DNA of 64,000 bases from Streptomyces himalayensis subsp. himalayensis (GTDB taxonomy: Bacteria > Actinomycetota > Actinomycetes > Streptomycetales > Streptomycetaceae), in NCBI RefSeq assembly GCF_013778455.1, contig NZ_JACEHE010000023.1, positions 59,968-123,967 on the forward strand. The letters are read 5' to 3'. The first letter of the stretch is position 1, and each line of letters starts with the position of its first letter. Position numbers and translations under genes: made by a program. Below, piece after piece: positions 33,237 through 41,561 of the stretch. Under the pieces are notes generated by a model that was given only the letters and a program-made list of their open reading frames with translations, ran no database searches and was not told the DNA's origin.

Positions 33237-33262
33237 CATCCGGATGCCGTCGCGCTCCGAAT
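33237..33262 (+). promoter_or_regulatory. Autoregulatory SigK-type promoter of sigK-rskA
   Basis: CATCC (33237-33241), a 15-base spacer and CCGAAT (33257-33262), about 70 bases before the sigK GTG. The mycobacterial SigK consensus known from mpt70/mpt83 work is close to CCATCC with a 16-17 base gap to CCGAAT. Confidence 0.8.
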
Positions 33263-33333
33263 GACAGGCGGGACTTCCGACGTACCGCCTGGGTACCGGG
33301 CAGGCCCTGGTGGGCGGCCGGAGAGGGGGATGA

Positions 33334-33876
33334 GTGGAGCCGGAGGAGTTGCTGGTGCTGGTGGCCCATGGCGATCAACAGGCCTTCGAGGAGCTGTACG
33401 GCGTGGTGTCGGGACCGGTCTACGGGCTCGTACGGCGGGTGGTGCGCGATCCCGCCCAGTCCGAGGAGGTCGCCCAGGAGGTGCTGCTGGAACTCTGGCG
33501 CTCCGCCGCCCGGTTCGACCCCGAGCGCGGCAGCGCCCTCGCCTGGGTACTCACTCTCGCCCACCGCAAGGCCGTCGACCGGGTGCGCAGCGCCCGCGCC
33601 GCGAGCGAGCGGGACCAGCGCATCGGCCGACGCGCCGACGGGCCCGCCTTCGACCAGGTCGCGGAGGCGGTGGAGGCCGGTCTCGAACGCGACTGGGTAC
33701 GCCGCTGCCTCGACGGACTCACCCAACTGCAGCGCCAGTCCGTCACCCTGGCCTACTACGAGGGCTACACCTACCGTGAGGTGGCCCAGCGGCTCTCCGT
33801 ACCGCTCGGCACCGTCAAGACGCGGATGCGGGACGGACTGACGCGGCTGCGCGAATGCCTGGGAGGGGCGGTATGA
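33334..33876 (+). CDS. sigK: ECF sigma factor SigK
   Basis: 180 residues from GTG 33334 with GGAGAGGGGG upstream. Region 2 is AFEELYGVVSGPVYGLVRRVVRD to SEEVAQEVLLELWRSAARFDPERGSALAWVLTLAHRKAVDRVRS. Region 4 is LQRQSVTLAYYEGYTYREVAQRLSVPLGTVKTRMRDGLTRLRE. The next gene overlaps its stop and encodes an RskA-type anti-sigma factor, which fixes the SigK assignment. A matching promoter before it implies autoregulation. In mycobacteria the pair responds to redox state through RskA. The signal here is unknown. Confidence 0.93.
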   Translation: MEPEELLVLVAHGDQQAFEELYGVVSGPVYGLVRRVVRDPAQSEEVAQEVLLELWRSAARFDPERGSALAWVLTLAHRKAVDRVRSARAASERDQRIGRRADGPAFDQVAEAVEAGLERDWVRRCLDGLTQLQRQSVTLAYYEGYTYREVAQRLSVPLGTVKTRMRDGLTRLRECLGGAV

Positions 33877-34619
33877 GGCGCGACCTCCACTCGCTCGCGG
33901 CCCCCTACGCACTCAACGCGCTGGACGCCCGGGAACGGCGCCGCTTCGAGCGGCATCTCAGGCGCTGCGAGCGCTGCGCCGGAGAGGTGCGCGCCCTGGC
34001 CGAGGACGCGGTCCGCCTCGCCTGGTCGGCAGCGGCCCCGGCACCGCCCGCCCTCCGGGAGAGAGTGCTGACCGCCGTACGCACGACACCCCAGGAGACG
34101 CCGCGGCAGGAGGCGGCATGGCAGCGGACACGCGCGCGTGGAACGGAGCGCCCTCCACGCGCGCGTGCGCTGTTCGTCCCCTTCGCGACCGCCACCGCCG
34201 CCGCGGCCCTCGTCGTGGCCGCCCTGTTCGGCGTTCAGCTCGACCGCACACAGGACCGCCTCGACCGGGAGCGGGCCGCCGCGAGTGAGATCGCACACGT
34301 CCTGGCGGCGCCCGACGCGCGGTCCACCGGGCAGCAGGACGTCCGGGGCCGCGGCATCAACGTGGTCGCCTCCGCGTCCCAGGACCGCGCGGTGGTGACC
34401 GTCACGGGCCTCGGCACTCCGCCGGACGACCGGGTCCACCAGCTGTGGGCCATGGACAAAACCGGTTCGCCGCGCTCCCTGGGCCTCCTCGACGGCGACA
34501 CGCCGAAGGTCGTCGGGGGCTTGAACACATCGGCGACTTCACTTGCCGTCACAACGGAACCTGCGGGCGGTTCACACCAGCCCACCAGCGCCCCTCTTGT
34601 CCAACTCGCCCTGAAATAA
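33873..34619 (+). CDS. rskA: RskA-type membrane anti-sigma factor
   Basis: 248 residues. ATG 33873 overlaps the sigK stop (ATGA). The N-terminal anti-sigma domain has the zinc motif H28-x3-C32-x2-C35 (HLRRCERC). A single membrane helix at about 99-121 (LFVPFATATAAAALVVAALFG) is followed by the RskA C-terminal domain with QDRAVVTVTGLGTPPDDRVHQLWAMD, outside the membrane. In the known system a protease cascade cuts RskA to free SigK. The two CxxC-type cysteines could also be redox-active. Confidence 0.93.
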   Translation: MRRDLHSLAAPYALNALDARERRRFERHLRRCERCAGEVRALAEDAVRLAWSAAAPAPPALRERVLTAVRTTPQETPRQEAAWQRTRARGTERPPRARALFVPFATATAAAALVVAALFGVQLDRTQDRLDRERAAASEIAHVLAAPDARSTGQQDVRGRGINVVASASQDRAVVTVTGLGTPPDDRVHQLWAMDKTGSPRSLGLLDGDTPKVVGGLNTSATSLAVTTEPAGGSHQPTSAPLVQLALK

Positions 34620-34620
34620 G

Positions 34621-34670
34621 TTGGATTCGTAGAGTGACTCCCAACCCCCTTACGGGGGAAGTGAATCCAA
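34621..34670 (+). terminator. Nested hairpin after rskA
   Basis: TTGGATTC (34621-34628) pairs with GAATCCAA (34663-34670). Inside is CCCCC-TTAC-GGGGG. It starts 2 bases past the rskA stop. It could terminate rskA or act as a leader structure for the small gene at 34766. Confidence 0.6.
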
Positions 34671-34765
34671 TGACCGGGATACACGGGTGTCCTGACGGGG
34701 CGATAGGGTTAACCTGCCCGGGCCGGGTGCCCGCCGTATGGGTGGGTTGACGCGTGGGGAGTGTC

Positions 34766-35035
34766 ATGGAACAGATAACAGTGCGCAGCAGGGCGCGTGT
34801 CCCTGCGATCACGTGCGGGAGCAGCGCCACCAGTGCGCGCCTCGACCGACATCTCTCGGTCTTGGGCGGTCCCGCCGTCCCGCAGCGCGAGGCGGCTGAG
34901 GCGACGTCGCTGATGCGCGAGATAACCACACGGGATGTCGCGCACGACCGCAGCAGCAGGGGGGCACGCGTCAGGCGCCTCTCCCTCTTCGCGCCGCTGC
35001 GACGCCTGCGCCGTTCACTGTTCGGCAGCCACTGA
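34766..35035 (+). CDS. Small basic protein, 89 residues, unknown function
   Basis: ATG 34766 is preceded by GGGGAG at 5-base spacing. In-frame GTG 34754 is weaker. Product MEQITVRSRARVPAITC and so on, with one Cys, a middle part LDRHLSVLGGPAVPQREAAEATSLM and a basic C-terminus (RGARVRRLSLFAPLRRLRRSLFGSH) that can form an amphipathic cationic helix. No leader or membrane segment. I do not recognise the family. The basic tail could bind membrane or nucleic acid. The upstream sequence GGGTTAACC (34707-34715) may belong to its promoter. Confidence 0.62.
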   Translation: MEQITVRSRARVPAITCGSSATSARLDRHLSVLGGPAVPQREAAEATSLMREITTRDVAHDRSSRGARVRRLSLFAPLRRLRRSLFGSH

Positions 35036-35344
35036 CAGAACGCCGTCAACGGCTTCCAGCGGCAGATACGTTCCGCGCGCAGGCGGATACACCGCTCCGG
35101 CGCCCCGCTGCGATCTCGCGTCCGTCTTCCCCACGGCATGCGGCAGCGCCCCCGGTGTGTTCGCCCGCGCGGCCACGGCTTGCGCACGGCACCCTCCCCA
35201 GTGCCGCGATCATCCGGAAGGTGTCCCCGACCTTTCCCGCGCGTAACACTTTTGTCATGCAGCGCTGTTGACGCAGCAATGTGGTGAGGCCAGTGTGGCT
35301 GATCGTTTGGCCATTACATATAACTTCACCCCGGAGGCGCCCGC
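35036..35344. promoter_or_regulatory. 309-base region before the M20 amidohydrolase gene
   Basis: No gene seen. The 3' part is AT-rich with TATAAC-like hexamers (35315-35324) and TTGACG at 35268-35273. The ribosome site GGAGG is at 35333-35337. No clear palindrome. Confidence 0.4.
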
Positions 35345-37075
35345 GTGTGTGACCTGCACGATCACCATGAGCACGAGTCCCAGCCCGCCGATGGTCCCTC
35401 TCTGAGCCGGCGCCGCATCATGCAGATGCTCGGAGCGGCCGGAGTGACCACGGCCGTGATGGCCGCGGAGGCCGACCCGGCGATGGCCGCCGCGGCGGAC
35501 GCCGGCAGCCCGGCCGAGTACCAGGCACCGGAGGGCCTCGCCGAGGACAGCCCGGCCAAGTCCGCGGCGCTCGACTGGATCAAGGCCAACAGCGACGGCA
35601 TCACCGGCCTGAACGCCGAGATCTGGGAGCACGCCGAGCTCAGCCTCCGCGAGTGGAAGTCCTCGATCGCCGAGGCCGAGTTCCTGCAAAAGGCCGGATT
35701 CGAGGTCGAGTTCGGAACGGCGGGCTTCCCTACCGCGTTCACCGCCACGTACGCCTACGGCAAGGGCGGTCCGGTTCTGGGGTTCAGCGGCGAGTACGAC
35801 GCGCTGCCCGGCCTCTCGCAGAACAAGGGCGTCGGACACCACGATCCGCGCGAGTACATCCACGACCCCTTCGCGCCGAGCTACGGGCCCGGACACGGCT
35901 GCGGCCACAGCGCGCTGGGCACGGCAGCGGCCGCTGCAGCGGCAGCGGTCGCGCAGGCGGCGGCGAAGCACAAGCTGCCGGTGACGGTGAAGTTCTTCGG
36001 CTCCACCGCCGAGGAGGCGCTGATCGGCAAGACGTACGCGGTCAGCAAGGGCGTCTACGAGGGTCTCGACGCCTTCCTCGACTGGCACCCCTCGACGGCC
36101 AACGCGACCGGCTGGGGCACAAGTACCGCGATGACCGCCGTGACCTTCACCTTCCTCGGCGTGGCCGGCCACGGTGGCACCCCGCTCGGCAACAAGAGCG
36201 CGCTGGACGCGGCCGTGATGATGGCGACCCTGTCCGAGTTCCTCCGCGAGGAGAACCTCGCCCCCTCGGGCCGTCTCCACTGGGTGATCAACAACGGCGG
36301 AGACATACCGAACGTCACCCCCGAGATAGCCGAGATCTCGTACTACGTACGCGAAGGCAGCCCGGCCCGCGTCCAGGTGCTTCTCGACAAGGTGATCGCC
36401 GTCTCCGAGGCGGCCGCCAAGGCCAGCCAGACGAAGGTGCAGCACCGCATCACGTCCGCCTGCTGGAACCAGCTGCCGTCCAAGTCCTTCGCGGAACTGC
36501 TGCACGAGAACATGCGGCAGATCGGACCGCCCGAGTTCAGCGACGAGGCACAGCGGCTGGCCAAGGAGCTGCAGGAGTCGCTCGGCCTGCCGGTGAAGGG
36601 CATGCACGACACGGTCGCCGATCTGACCGCGCCCAACCCGGTCTTCATGGGCGGTGGTTCGACCGACGTCGCCGACATCAGCTGGAACGTGCCCACCGTG
36701 TCGATGGGCGCGGCCCTCGCCCCGATCGGCACCAAGATGCACACGTGGTCCACCGCCGCGTGCGCGGCCGCCGCTCCCGGCCAGGCCGCCGTGATCGCCG
36801 CCGCCAAGTATCTGGCCGCGACCGCCGTCGATCTCATCACCCAGCCGGAGCGGCTGAAGGCGATCAAGGACGAGTTCGCGGAGCGTACGAAGGGCGTCGA
36901 GTGGAAGACGGCCCTGCCCGACGGCTATGAGCCGCCCATGTACGAGCCGCCGGCGTGGTTCCTGCGCAAGACCGGCCAGTCGTGGCCCCCGGAGAACATC
37001 ACCTGGCCGCCCAAGAGGGTTGTGTCCCAGGAGAAGTTCGCCTCGCTGGGCCCGGAGCTCGCGGCTCAGAAGTAG
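35345..37075 (+). CDS. Tat-exported M20-family amidohydrolase (AbgB-like)
   Basis: 576 residues from GTG 35345 (GGAGG 7 bases upstream). Twin-arginine leader: S21-R22-R23-R24 then IMQMLGAAG and an Ala-rich stretch. The M20 fold shows FSGEYDALPGL and the metal-binding GPGHGCGHSALG. The dimerisation domain is inserted at about 255-390 (VTFTFLGVAGHGGTP start). The closest well-known relative is p-aminobenzoyl-glutamate hydrolase subunit B, here with an export signal, so it should act on amide or N-acyl substrates outside the membrane with bound metals. His-rich N-terminus (CDLHDHHEHES) precedes the Tat motif. Ends at an imperfect hairpin 37089-37127. Confidence 0.9.
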   Translation: MCDLHDHHEHESQPADGPSLSRRRIMQMLGAAGVTTAVMAAEADPAMAAAADAGSPAEYQAPEGLAEDSPAKSAALDWIKANSDGITGLNAEIWEHAELSLREWKSSIAEAEFLQKAGFEVEFGTAGFPTAFTATYAYGKGGPVLGFSGEYDALPGLSQNKGVGHHDPREYIHDPFAPSYGPGHGCGHSALGTAAAAAAAAVAQAAAKHKLPVTVKFFGSTAEEALIGKTYAVSKGVYEGLDAFLDWHPSTANATGWGTSTAMTAVTFTFLGVAGHGGTPLGNKSALDAAVMMATLSEFLREENLAPSGRLHWVINNGGDIPNVTPEIAEISYYVREGSPARVQVLLDKVIAVSEAAAKASQTKVQHRITSACWNQLPSKSFAELLHENMRQIGPPEFSDEAQRLAKELQESLGLPVKGMHDTVADLTAPNPVFMGGGSTDVADISWNVPTVSMGAALAPIGTKMHTWSTAACAAAAPGQAAVIAAAKYLAATAVDLITQPERLKAIKDEFAERTKGVEWKTALPDGYEPPMYEPPAWFLRKTGQSWPPENITWPPKRVVSQEKFASLGPELAAQK

Positions 37076-37088
37076 CCGTACGCACGTC

Positions 37089-37127
37089 GCTCACCGCCCG
37101 CCGTTCGCGCAGCGGCGGTCGGCGAGC
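37089..37127. terminator. Imperfect 15-bp hairpin between convergent genes
   Basis: The arms GCTCACCGCCCGCCG (37089-37103) and CGGCGGTCGGCGAGC (37113-37127) pair at 13 of 15 positions, 14 bases after the amidohydrolase stop. Confidence 0.65.
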
Positions 37128-37219
37128 GGTGCGAACACCGCGATCGGCATTCGATCCGCGGTCTGACGTATCCGGGTGCGCGGTGTGGCCGACAAGGTGC
37201 CCGGTGCCGGTTGCTGAGA

Positions 37220-38449
37220 TCAGAGCAGCGCGAACTGGCCCTCCGGGCCTTCCTCGAGATGGTCCAGTACGGAGGCGGGTTGCCGGGCCGTCGGGGGCAC
37301 GGGAAGGACCCCCGATCGGTGCAGTTCGGTCGCCGTGATCGGTGAAGCCAGGGTTTCGGACAACTCGGCCTGCTGCGGCTTGAGTTCGGCGAGGAGCGCG
37401 AGGACCGTGATGAGTTCGAGGAGCTCCGACGTCCACCCCTGGGGCCAGGCGCCGGGCCGGATCGCCTCCAGCGTGCCCGGCTCCGGCTGTCCGGTCCTGC
37501 GGCTGAACCAGAGTTCCAGTACGCGGGCGCCGCTGACGTGGAAGTCCCAGGCCTCGGCCGGTACGGGTGCGATGCGGCCATCGCCGACGAGCAGGGTCTC
37601 CTCGTCGCGGTCGTAGAGGAGCTCGGCGGGCCGGGCGGGGAGAGGGGCGCGGACGTAGGGGCGGCGGCCGCCGGGGAGTTTGGGCCGTTCGCCGGTGCCG
37701 TGCGTGACGCGGCCGTCCCTGATGTCGCCGTGGAGCATCAGCCACAGCATGCGGTGCCCGAGCCTGGTCCCGTGCGCCCAGACGTCGGCGTCGGCGGTCA
37801 GCGGGACCCGGCACCCGGAGGCGTCGGGTTGCGCGACGGCGAGTGTCCAGGCCAGGACGTCTGCCGGTTCCGGACGTTCACCGAGGCGGTGGGCGAGATG
37901 GTCGAGCAGGCCAGGTGCGAGGTTCGGTTCGAGGCCACCGGGGCGGCGGTACAGCGGGCGGATGCGGCCGGGGCGGCCGGCGGGGGAGCGGCCGTCGGGC
38001 AGCAGGGCCGTGGCCAGCAGGGCGGGACCGGACGCGTCCGGGACATAGCCCAGTTCGACGGCGAAGAACTGGTGCTCGTCGGCGACCCGCCACAGCTCCG
38101 GGCGGGCCGTGTCGATCAGCCGGTGGTCCGGTATGAGCCACTGCTCGTCGAACGGCCCGTGCAGGACGCGTACCGGCTCGGGGCAGGGGCCCGACTCGCG
38201 GGCCAGCCGCCCGGTGCCGCCCGGGTGTCCGGGGAGCTGGGCCACGGCGGTGCCCAGGGTGCGGGACCGTGTCGGCTGCAGCAGCACCTCGCGCGCGGGC
38301 TCTTCCGCCCGTATGAAGGCATCCCAACGGGCCTTCAGGGAAGGGGCGTCCGGCGCCATCGGCCAGGCGCGGCCCAGCCGCAGGGGTGCGACGGACCACG
38401 GCATGAGGTCCGCGAGCAGCGGAGCGTCGTCGTGCGTCACGCTCGGCAT
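37220..38449 (-). CDS. Stand-alone protein like the C-terminal domain of type ISP restriction-modification enzymes
   Basis: 409 residues from ATG 38449. The segments PVRVLHGPFDEQWLIPDHRLID, WRVADEHQFFAVELGY, RPAELLYDRDEETLLVGDGRIAPVPAEAWDFHVSGARVLELWFSRR and WTSELLELITVLALLAELKP resemble the C-terminal region of type ISP enzymes, which recognises DNA. No nuclease, helicase or methyltransferase motif (no PD-ExK, no Walker A, no NPPY) is present, so the chain cannot be a complete restriction enzyme. It may be a recognition module used by another protein or a DNA-binding factor. I recall such orphans across Streptomyces, but not their function. Confidence 0.68.
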   Translation of the reverse strand: MPSVTHDDAPLLADLMPWSVAPLRLGRAWPMAPDAPSLKARWDAFIRAEEPAREVLLQPTRSRTLGTAVAQLPGHPGGTGRLARESGPCPEPVRVLHGPFDEQWLIPDHRLIDTARPELWRVADEHQFFAVELGYVPDASGPALLATALLPDGRSPAGRPGRIRPLYRRPGGLEPNLAPGLLDHLAHRLGERPEPADVLAWTLAVAQPDASGCRVPLTADADVWAHGTRLGHRMLWLMLHGDIRDGRVTHGTGERPKLPGGRRPYVRAPLPARPAELLYDRDEETLLVGDGRIAPVPAEAWDFHVSGARVLELWFSRRTGQPEPGTLEAIRPGAWPQGWTSELLELITVLALLAELKPQQAELSETLASPITATELHRSGVLPVPPTARQPASVLDHLEEGPEGQFALL

Positions 38450-38461
38450 CGTACGTCGTGG

Positions 38462-39211
38462 TCAGTCGGCGTCGAGGGTGACCGTGAAGGAGAAGCGGTC
38501 GCCCCGGTAGTGGATGCGGGCCACGTCCAGGGCGCGGCCCTCCTCGTCGTAGCTGATGCCCGTGTAGTGCAGGATCGGGCTGAGCAGCGGCACCTGGAGC
38601 AGGCGGGCGGTCTCCGGGTCCGCGAGCCGCGCCTCGACGGTGTCGGTGATCCGGCTGATCCGGGCGCCCACCACGTCGCGCAGGACCCTCGTCATGGGCC
38701 AGCGCTCCAGATCGGCGGGGTAGATGCGTTCGGCGATGTCGGGCCGTACGTAGTTGCGCGCGTGGTTGGTGGGCTCGCCGGTCCCTTCGTCGCTGCGCAG
38801 CCGGTGGTACATCATCACGTCCGTACCGTCCGGGAAGTGTTCGGCGAGGTCCGGTGGCACCGGTGAGGTGCCGTGGTCGAGGAGACGGGTGCTCATGCCC
38901 GACTGCTGGGCGACGATCGCGTCGACGGAGCCCAGCAGTCGTACGGGCGCGGCGCGCTGGGCGGCCGGCTCGATGAAGGTGCCGCGCCGCCGGTGCCGGC
39001 TGATCAGGCCCTCGTCCTCGAGTTCCTTGAGCGCCTGACGCATGGTCAGCACGCTCACCCCGTAGTGACCGGCGAGCTGCTCCTCGGTGGGGAGCCGTAG
39101 CGGGGCGTCCTCAGGTCGGCCCAGTATCGATGCCCGTAGCGACTGCGACACCTGGTACCACAACGGCAGTTTGCGGTTCAGGACGATCGAGTCCGGGGCA
39201 AAAGCGGTCAC
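38462..39211 (-). CDS. GntR-family regulator with UTRA effector domain (HutC group)
   Basis: 249 residues from GTG 39211, chosen because GGAG lies 5 bases upstream. TTG 39247 would add 12 residues. The winged helix spans about 15-80 (PLWYQVSQSLRASI, LPTEEQLAGHYGVSVLTMRQALKELEDEGLISRHRRRGTFI). The UTRA ligand domain spans 95-249 (VMMYHRLRSDEGTGEPTNHARNYVRPD, then LLSPILHYTGISYDEEGRALDVARIHYRGDRFSFTVTLD). It lies downstream of hmgA on the same strand with 69 bases between, so it may regulate aromatic amino-acid catabolism. The effector is not known. Confidence 0.9.
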   Translation of the reverse strand: MTAFAPDSIVLNRKLPLWYQVSQSLRASILGRPEDAPLRLPTEEQLAGHYGVSVLTMRQALKELEDEGLISRHRRRGTFIEPAAQRAAPVRLLGSVDAIVAQQSGMSTRLLDHGTSPVPPDLAEHFPDGTDVMMYHRLRSDEGTGEPTNHARNYVRPDIAERIYPADLERWPMTRVLRDVVGARISRITDTVEARLADPETARLLQVPLLSPILHYTGISYDEEGRALDVARIHYRGDRFSFTVTLDAD

Positions 39212-39280
39212 GATATCTCCGGCATCGGTTACTGAGGGGCTCGGCAAGGGTTCTATCCAGCTCTACCCTCCGCCGGCGAG

Positions 39281-40645
39281 TCAAAGGGTGCGCGGGCCGC
39301 CCTCCGTGAAATGGCGCTCAAGACCCTGCCACACGTCGTCGTAACGGCTCTGCAAGTGCTCGGCCTCCGCCGCCTGCGCGGTGAGCGTCACCGGCCAGCG
39401 CGTCTCGAACATGAACGCAAGACCATCGTCGAGCTTCTGCGGCTTCAGTTCGGCCGCGCTCGCCCGGTCGAAGGTCTCACGGTCCGGACCGTGCGCCGAC
39501 ATCATGTTGTGCAGCGAGCCGCCGCCCGGCACGAAGCCCCCCGGGCCGGAGGTCTTGGCGTCGTACGCGCCCTCGATCAGGCCCATGTACTCGCTCATCA
39601 CGTTGCGGTGGAAGTACGGCGGGCGGAAGGTGTCCTCGCCCACCAGCCAGCGCGGCGCGAAGACCACGAAGTCGACGCCCGCGAGGCCCGGCGTGTCCGA
39701 CGGCGACGTGAGCACCGTGAAGATCGACGGGTCCGGGTGGTCATAGCTGACGGTGCCGAGGACATTGAAGGAGCGCAGGTCGTAGACGTACGGCACATGG
39801 TTGCCGTGCCAGGCGACGACATCCAGCGGCGAGTGGTCGTACGTCGCCTCCCAGAGGTTCCCGCAGAACTTGTTCACCACCTCCACGGGGCCCTCGACGT
39901 CCTCGTACGCGGCGACCGGCGCCCTGAAGTCACGCGGGTTCGCGAGGCCGTTGGCGCCGATCGGGCCCAGGTCGGGGAGGCGGAAGGGGGCTCCGTAGTT
40001 CTCGCAGACATAGCCGCGGGCGGGCGGGGTCTGTCCGTCCGCCGCTTCGGTGTCGAGCAGCTCCACCCGGAAGCGCACCCCGCGCGGGATCAGCGCCACC
40101 TCGCCCGGCTCGGCGTGCAGCAGGCCGAACTCGGTGTGCAGCAGCAGCCCGCCGCGCTCCGGGACGATGAGCAGCTCGCCGTCGGCGTCGCTGAACACCC
40201 GGCGCATGGAGGAGTCGGCGTGGTACAGATGCACGGCCATGCCCGTGCGCTGGGTCGCGTCGCCGTTGCCGCCGAGCGTCCACAGGCCCGCGAGGAAGTC
40301 CGTCCCGGCGGGGGGCTCCGGCAGCGGGTCCCAGCGCAGCCGGTTGGGGTCGGGCACCGTCTCGGTGAACGGTGCCGTGCGGACCGTGCCGTTGCCGATG
40401 CGGACGAAGGCGGGGTGCGCGGCCGACGGGCGGATCCGGTACAGCCATGAGCGGCGGTTGTGGGCACGCGGTTCGGTGAACGCGCTGCCGCTCAGCTGCT
40501 CCGCGTACAGCCCGAGCGGTGCGCGCTGGGGTGTGTTGCGGCCGAGCGGCAGGGCGCCCGGCACGGCCTCCGAGCTGTGCTCGTTGCCGAAGCCCGAGAG
40601 ATAGGCCAGGCCCTCGGCTGTCTTCCTGGCGTCGTCCCCGCTCAT
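39281..40645 (-). CDS. hmgA: Homogentisate 1,2-dioxygenase
   Basis: 454 residues from ATG 40645 (GGGAG upstream). It opens the aromatic ring of homogentisate to maleylacetoacetate in tyrosine and phenylalanine breakdown, with Fe(II). Family marks: YLSGFGNEHSSEA near the N-terminus, NRRSWLYRIRPS, the proline-rich FRPPYFHRNVMSEYMGLI with the first Fe ligands His and Glu, and PGGGSLHNMMSAHGPD with the third His region. Length normal. No maleylacetoacetate isomerase or fumarylacetoacetase gene is adjacent. Direct repeats upstream (40708-40745) may be its operator. Confidence 0.96.
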   Translation of the reverse strand: MSGDDARKTAEGLAYLSGFGNEHSSEAVPGALPLGRNTPQRAPLGLYAEQLSGSAFTEPRAHNRRSWLYRIRPSAAHPAFVRIGNGTVRTAPFTETVPDPNRLRWDPLPEPPAGTDFLAGLWTLGGNGDATQRTGMAVHLYHADSSMRRVFSDADGELLIVPERGGLLLHTEFGLLHAEPGEVALIPRGVRFRVELLDTEAADGQTPPARGYVCENYGAPFRLPDLGPIGANGLANPRDFRAPVAAYEDVEGPVEVVNKFCGNLWEATYDHSPLDVVAWHGNHVPYVYDLRSFNVLGTVSYDHPDPSIFTVLTSPSDTPGLAGVDFVVFAPRWLVGEDTFRPPYFHRNVMSEYMGLIEGAYDAKTSGPGGFVPGGGSLHNMMSAHGPDRETFDRASAAELKPQKLDDGLAFMFETRWPVTLTAQAAEAEHLQSRYDDVWQGLERHFTEGGPRTL

Positions 40646-40707
40646 CTTGGCTCCCTCGGCTCCTCGCCGGCGCGGTCGGTGCTCGGTGCTGGGCTCGGTG
40701 CTGTCCG

Positions 40708-40768
40708 TGTATGCAGTCAGCATCCCTGTATGCAGTCAGGATCCCTTGATTTCTATGCTTGACCATAG
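40708..40768. promoter_or_regulatory. Two 19-bp direct repeats and an AT-rich palindrome before hmgA
   Basis: TGTATGCAGTCAGCATCCC (40708-40726) is followed at once by a copy differing at 1 base (40727-40745). Next comes TATG-CTTGAC-CATA (about 40755-40768) in an AT-rich island. Candidate binding sites for the GntR or TetR regulators flanking hmgA. Confidence 0.55.
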
Positions 40769-40827
40769 GATTAGGGGGGCCCCTGTGCAAGAGCCGCAAG
40801 AGCCGTCGGTGTGGCGCGGGAAGGTGT

Positions 40828-40887
40828 CGTCGCGCGGATCGTCAAGCGGATCGTGTTCGTCGCGCGGATCGCCAAGCGGATCGTCAA
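40828..40887. repeat. 30-bp tandem duplication upstream of the TetR gene
   Basis: 40828-40857 and 40858-40887 are near-identical 30-base units (CGTCGCGCGGATCG, then AAGCGGATCG). A GTG-initiated frame (40811-40993) reads it as an amphipathic cationic peptide with two (V/A)ARI(V/A)KRIV units. I do not annotate that frame as a gene. Confidence 0.7.
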
Positions 40888-40937
40888 GGGGGCGTGCTTC
40901 GTCGTAGGGGCGCGAAAACCAGTACGCGAAAGGCATC

Positions 40938-41561
40938 ATGAAGCCCGTGCCTCTTCCCGCCTCGTTGCGCCGTGCACCCGTTCAGCGGCGTAGTGCCGAG
41001 CGGCTGACCCGCATCCTCGACGCCTGCGCCGAGCTCCTGGACGAGGTCGGCTACGACGACCTGAGCACGCGCGCGGTGGCGGACCGCGCGGGCGTGCCGA
41101 TCGGCTCCGTCTACCGCTTCTTCTCCAACAAGCGAGCCATGGCCGACGCGCTGGCCCAGCGCAATCTGGAGAACTACGCGGAGCGGATCACCGAGCGGCT
41201 GGCCGCGATCCCCGCCGGCGACTGGCGCCCGGCCATGGACGCCGTGCTCGACGAGTACCTCGCCATGAAGCGGACCGCCCCGGGCTTCTCGCTCGTCGAC
41301 TTCGGCAATCAGATCCCGGTCGGCACGCGGGGAGCCGAACCCAACCACCGTGTCGCCGACCGCCTCACCGACCTGCTCGCCGCCCATCTGGGCCGTGACC
41401 CCGACGAGGCCCTGCGCCGCACCTTCCTGGTGGCCGTCGAGTCGGCCGACGCCCTGGTCCAGCTCGCCTTCCGGCTGGGTCCGCCGGGTCACGGTGACGA
41501 GCGGATCATCGAGGAGACGCGGGAGCTGCTGCGGGGCTATCTGGCGCGGACTCTCGACTGA
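40938..41561 (+). CDS. TetR-family transcriptional regulator
   Basis: 207 residues from ATG 40938. The helix-turn-helix is in residues 20-65 (RILDACAELLDEVGYDDLSTRAVADRAGVPIGSVYRFFSNKRAMADALA). The remaining helices form a ligand pocket of the kind seen in TetR proteins that often act locally. It is divergent from hmgA and followed by the molybdopterin oxidoreductase, either of which could be its target. No ribosome site is obvious. The 30-bp repeat occupies the space before it. Confidence 0.9.
   Translation: MKPVPLPASLRRAPVQRRSAERLTRILDACAELLDEVGYDDLSTRAVADRAGVPIGSVYRFFSNKRAMADALAQRNLENYAERITERLAAIPAGDWRPAMDAVLDEYLAMKRTAPGFSLVDFGNQIPVGTRGAEPNHRVADRLTDLLAAHLGRDPDEALRRTFLVAVESADALVQLAFRLGPPGHGDERIIEETRELLRGYLARTLD

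Noticed and set aside
34669..34750. Short top-strand frame beginning MTGIHGCPDGAIG
   Set aside because: 27 codons over a nested hairpin without ribosome site; no support for translation.
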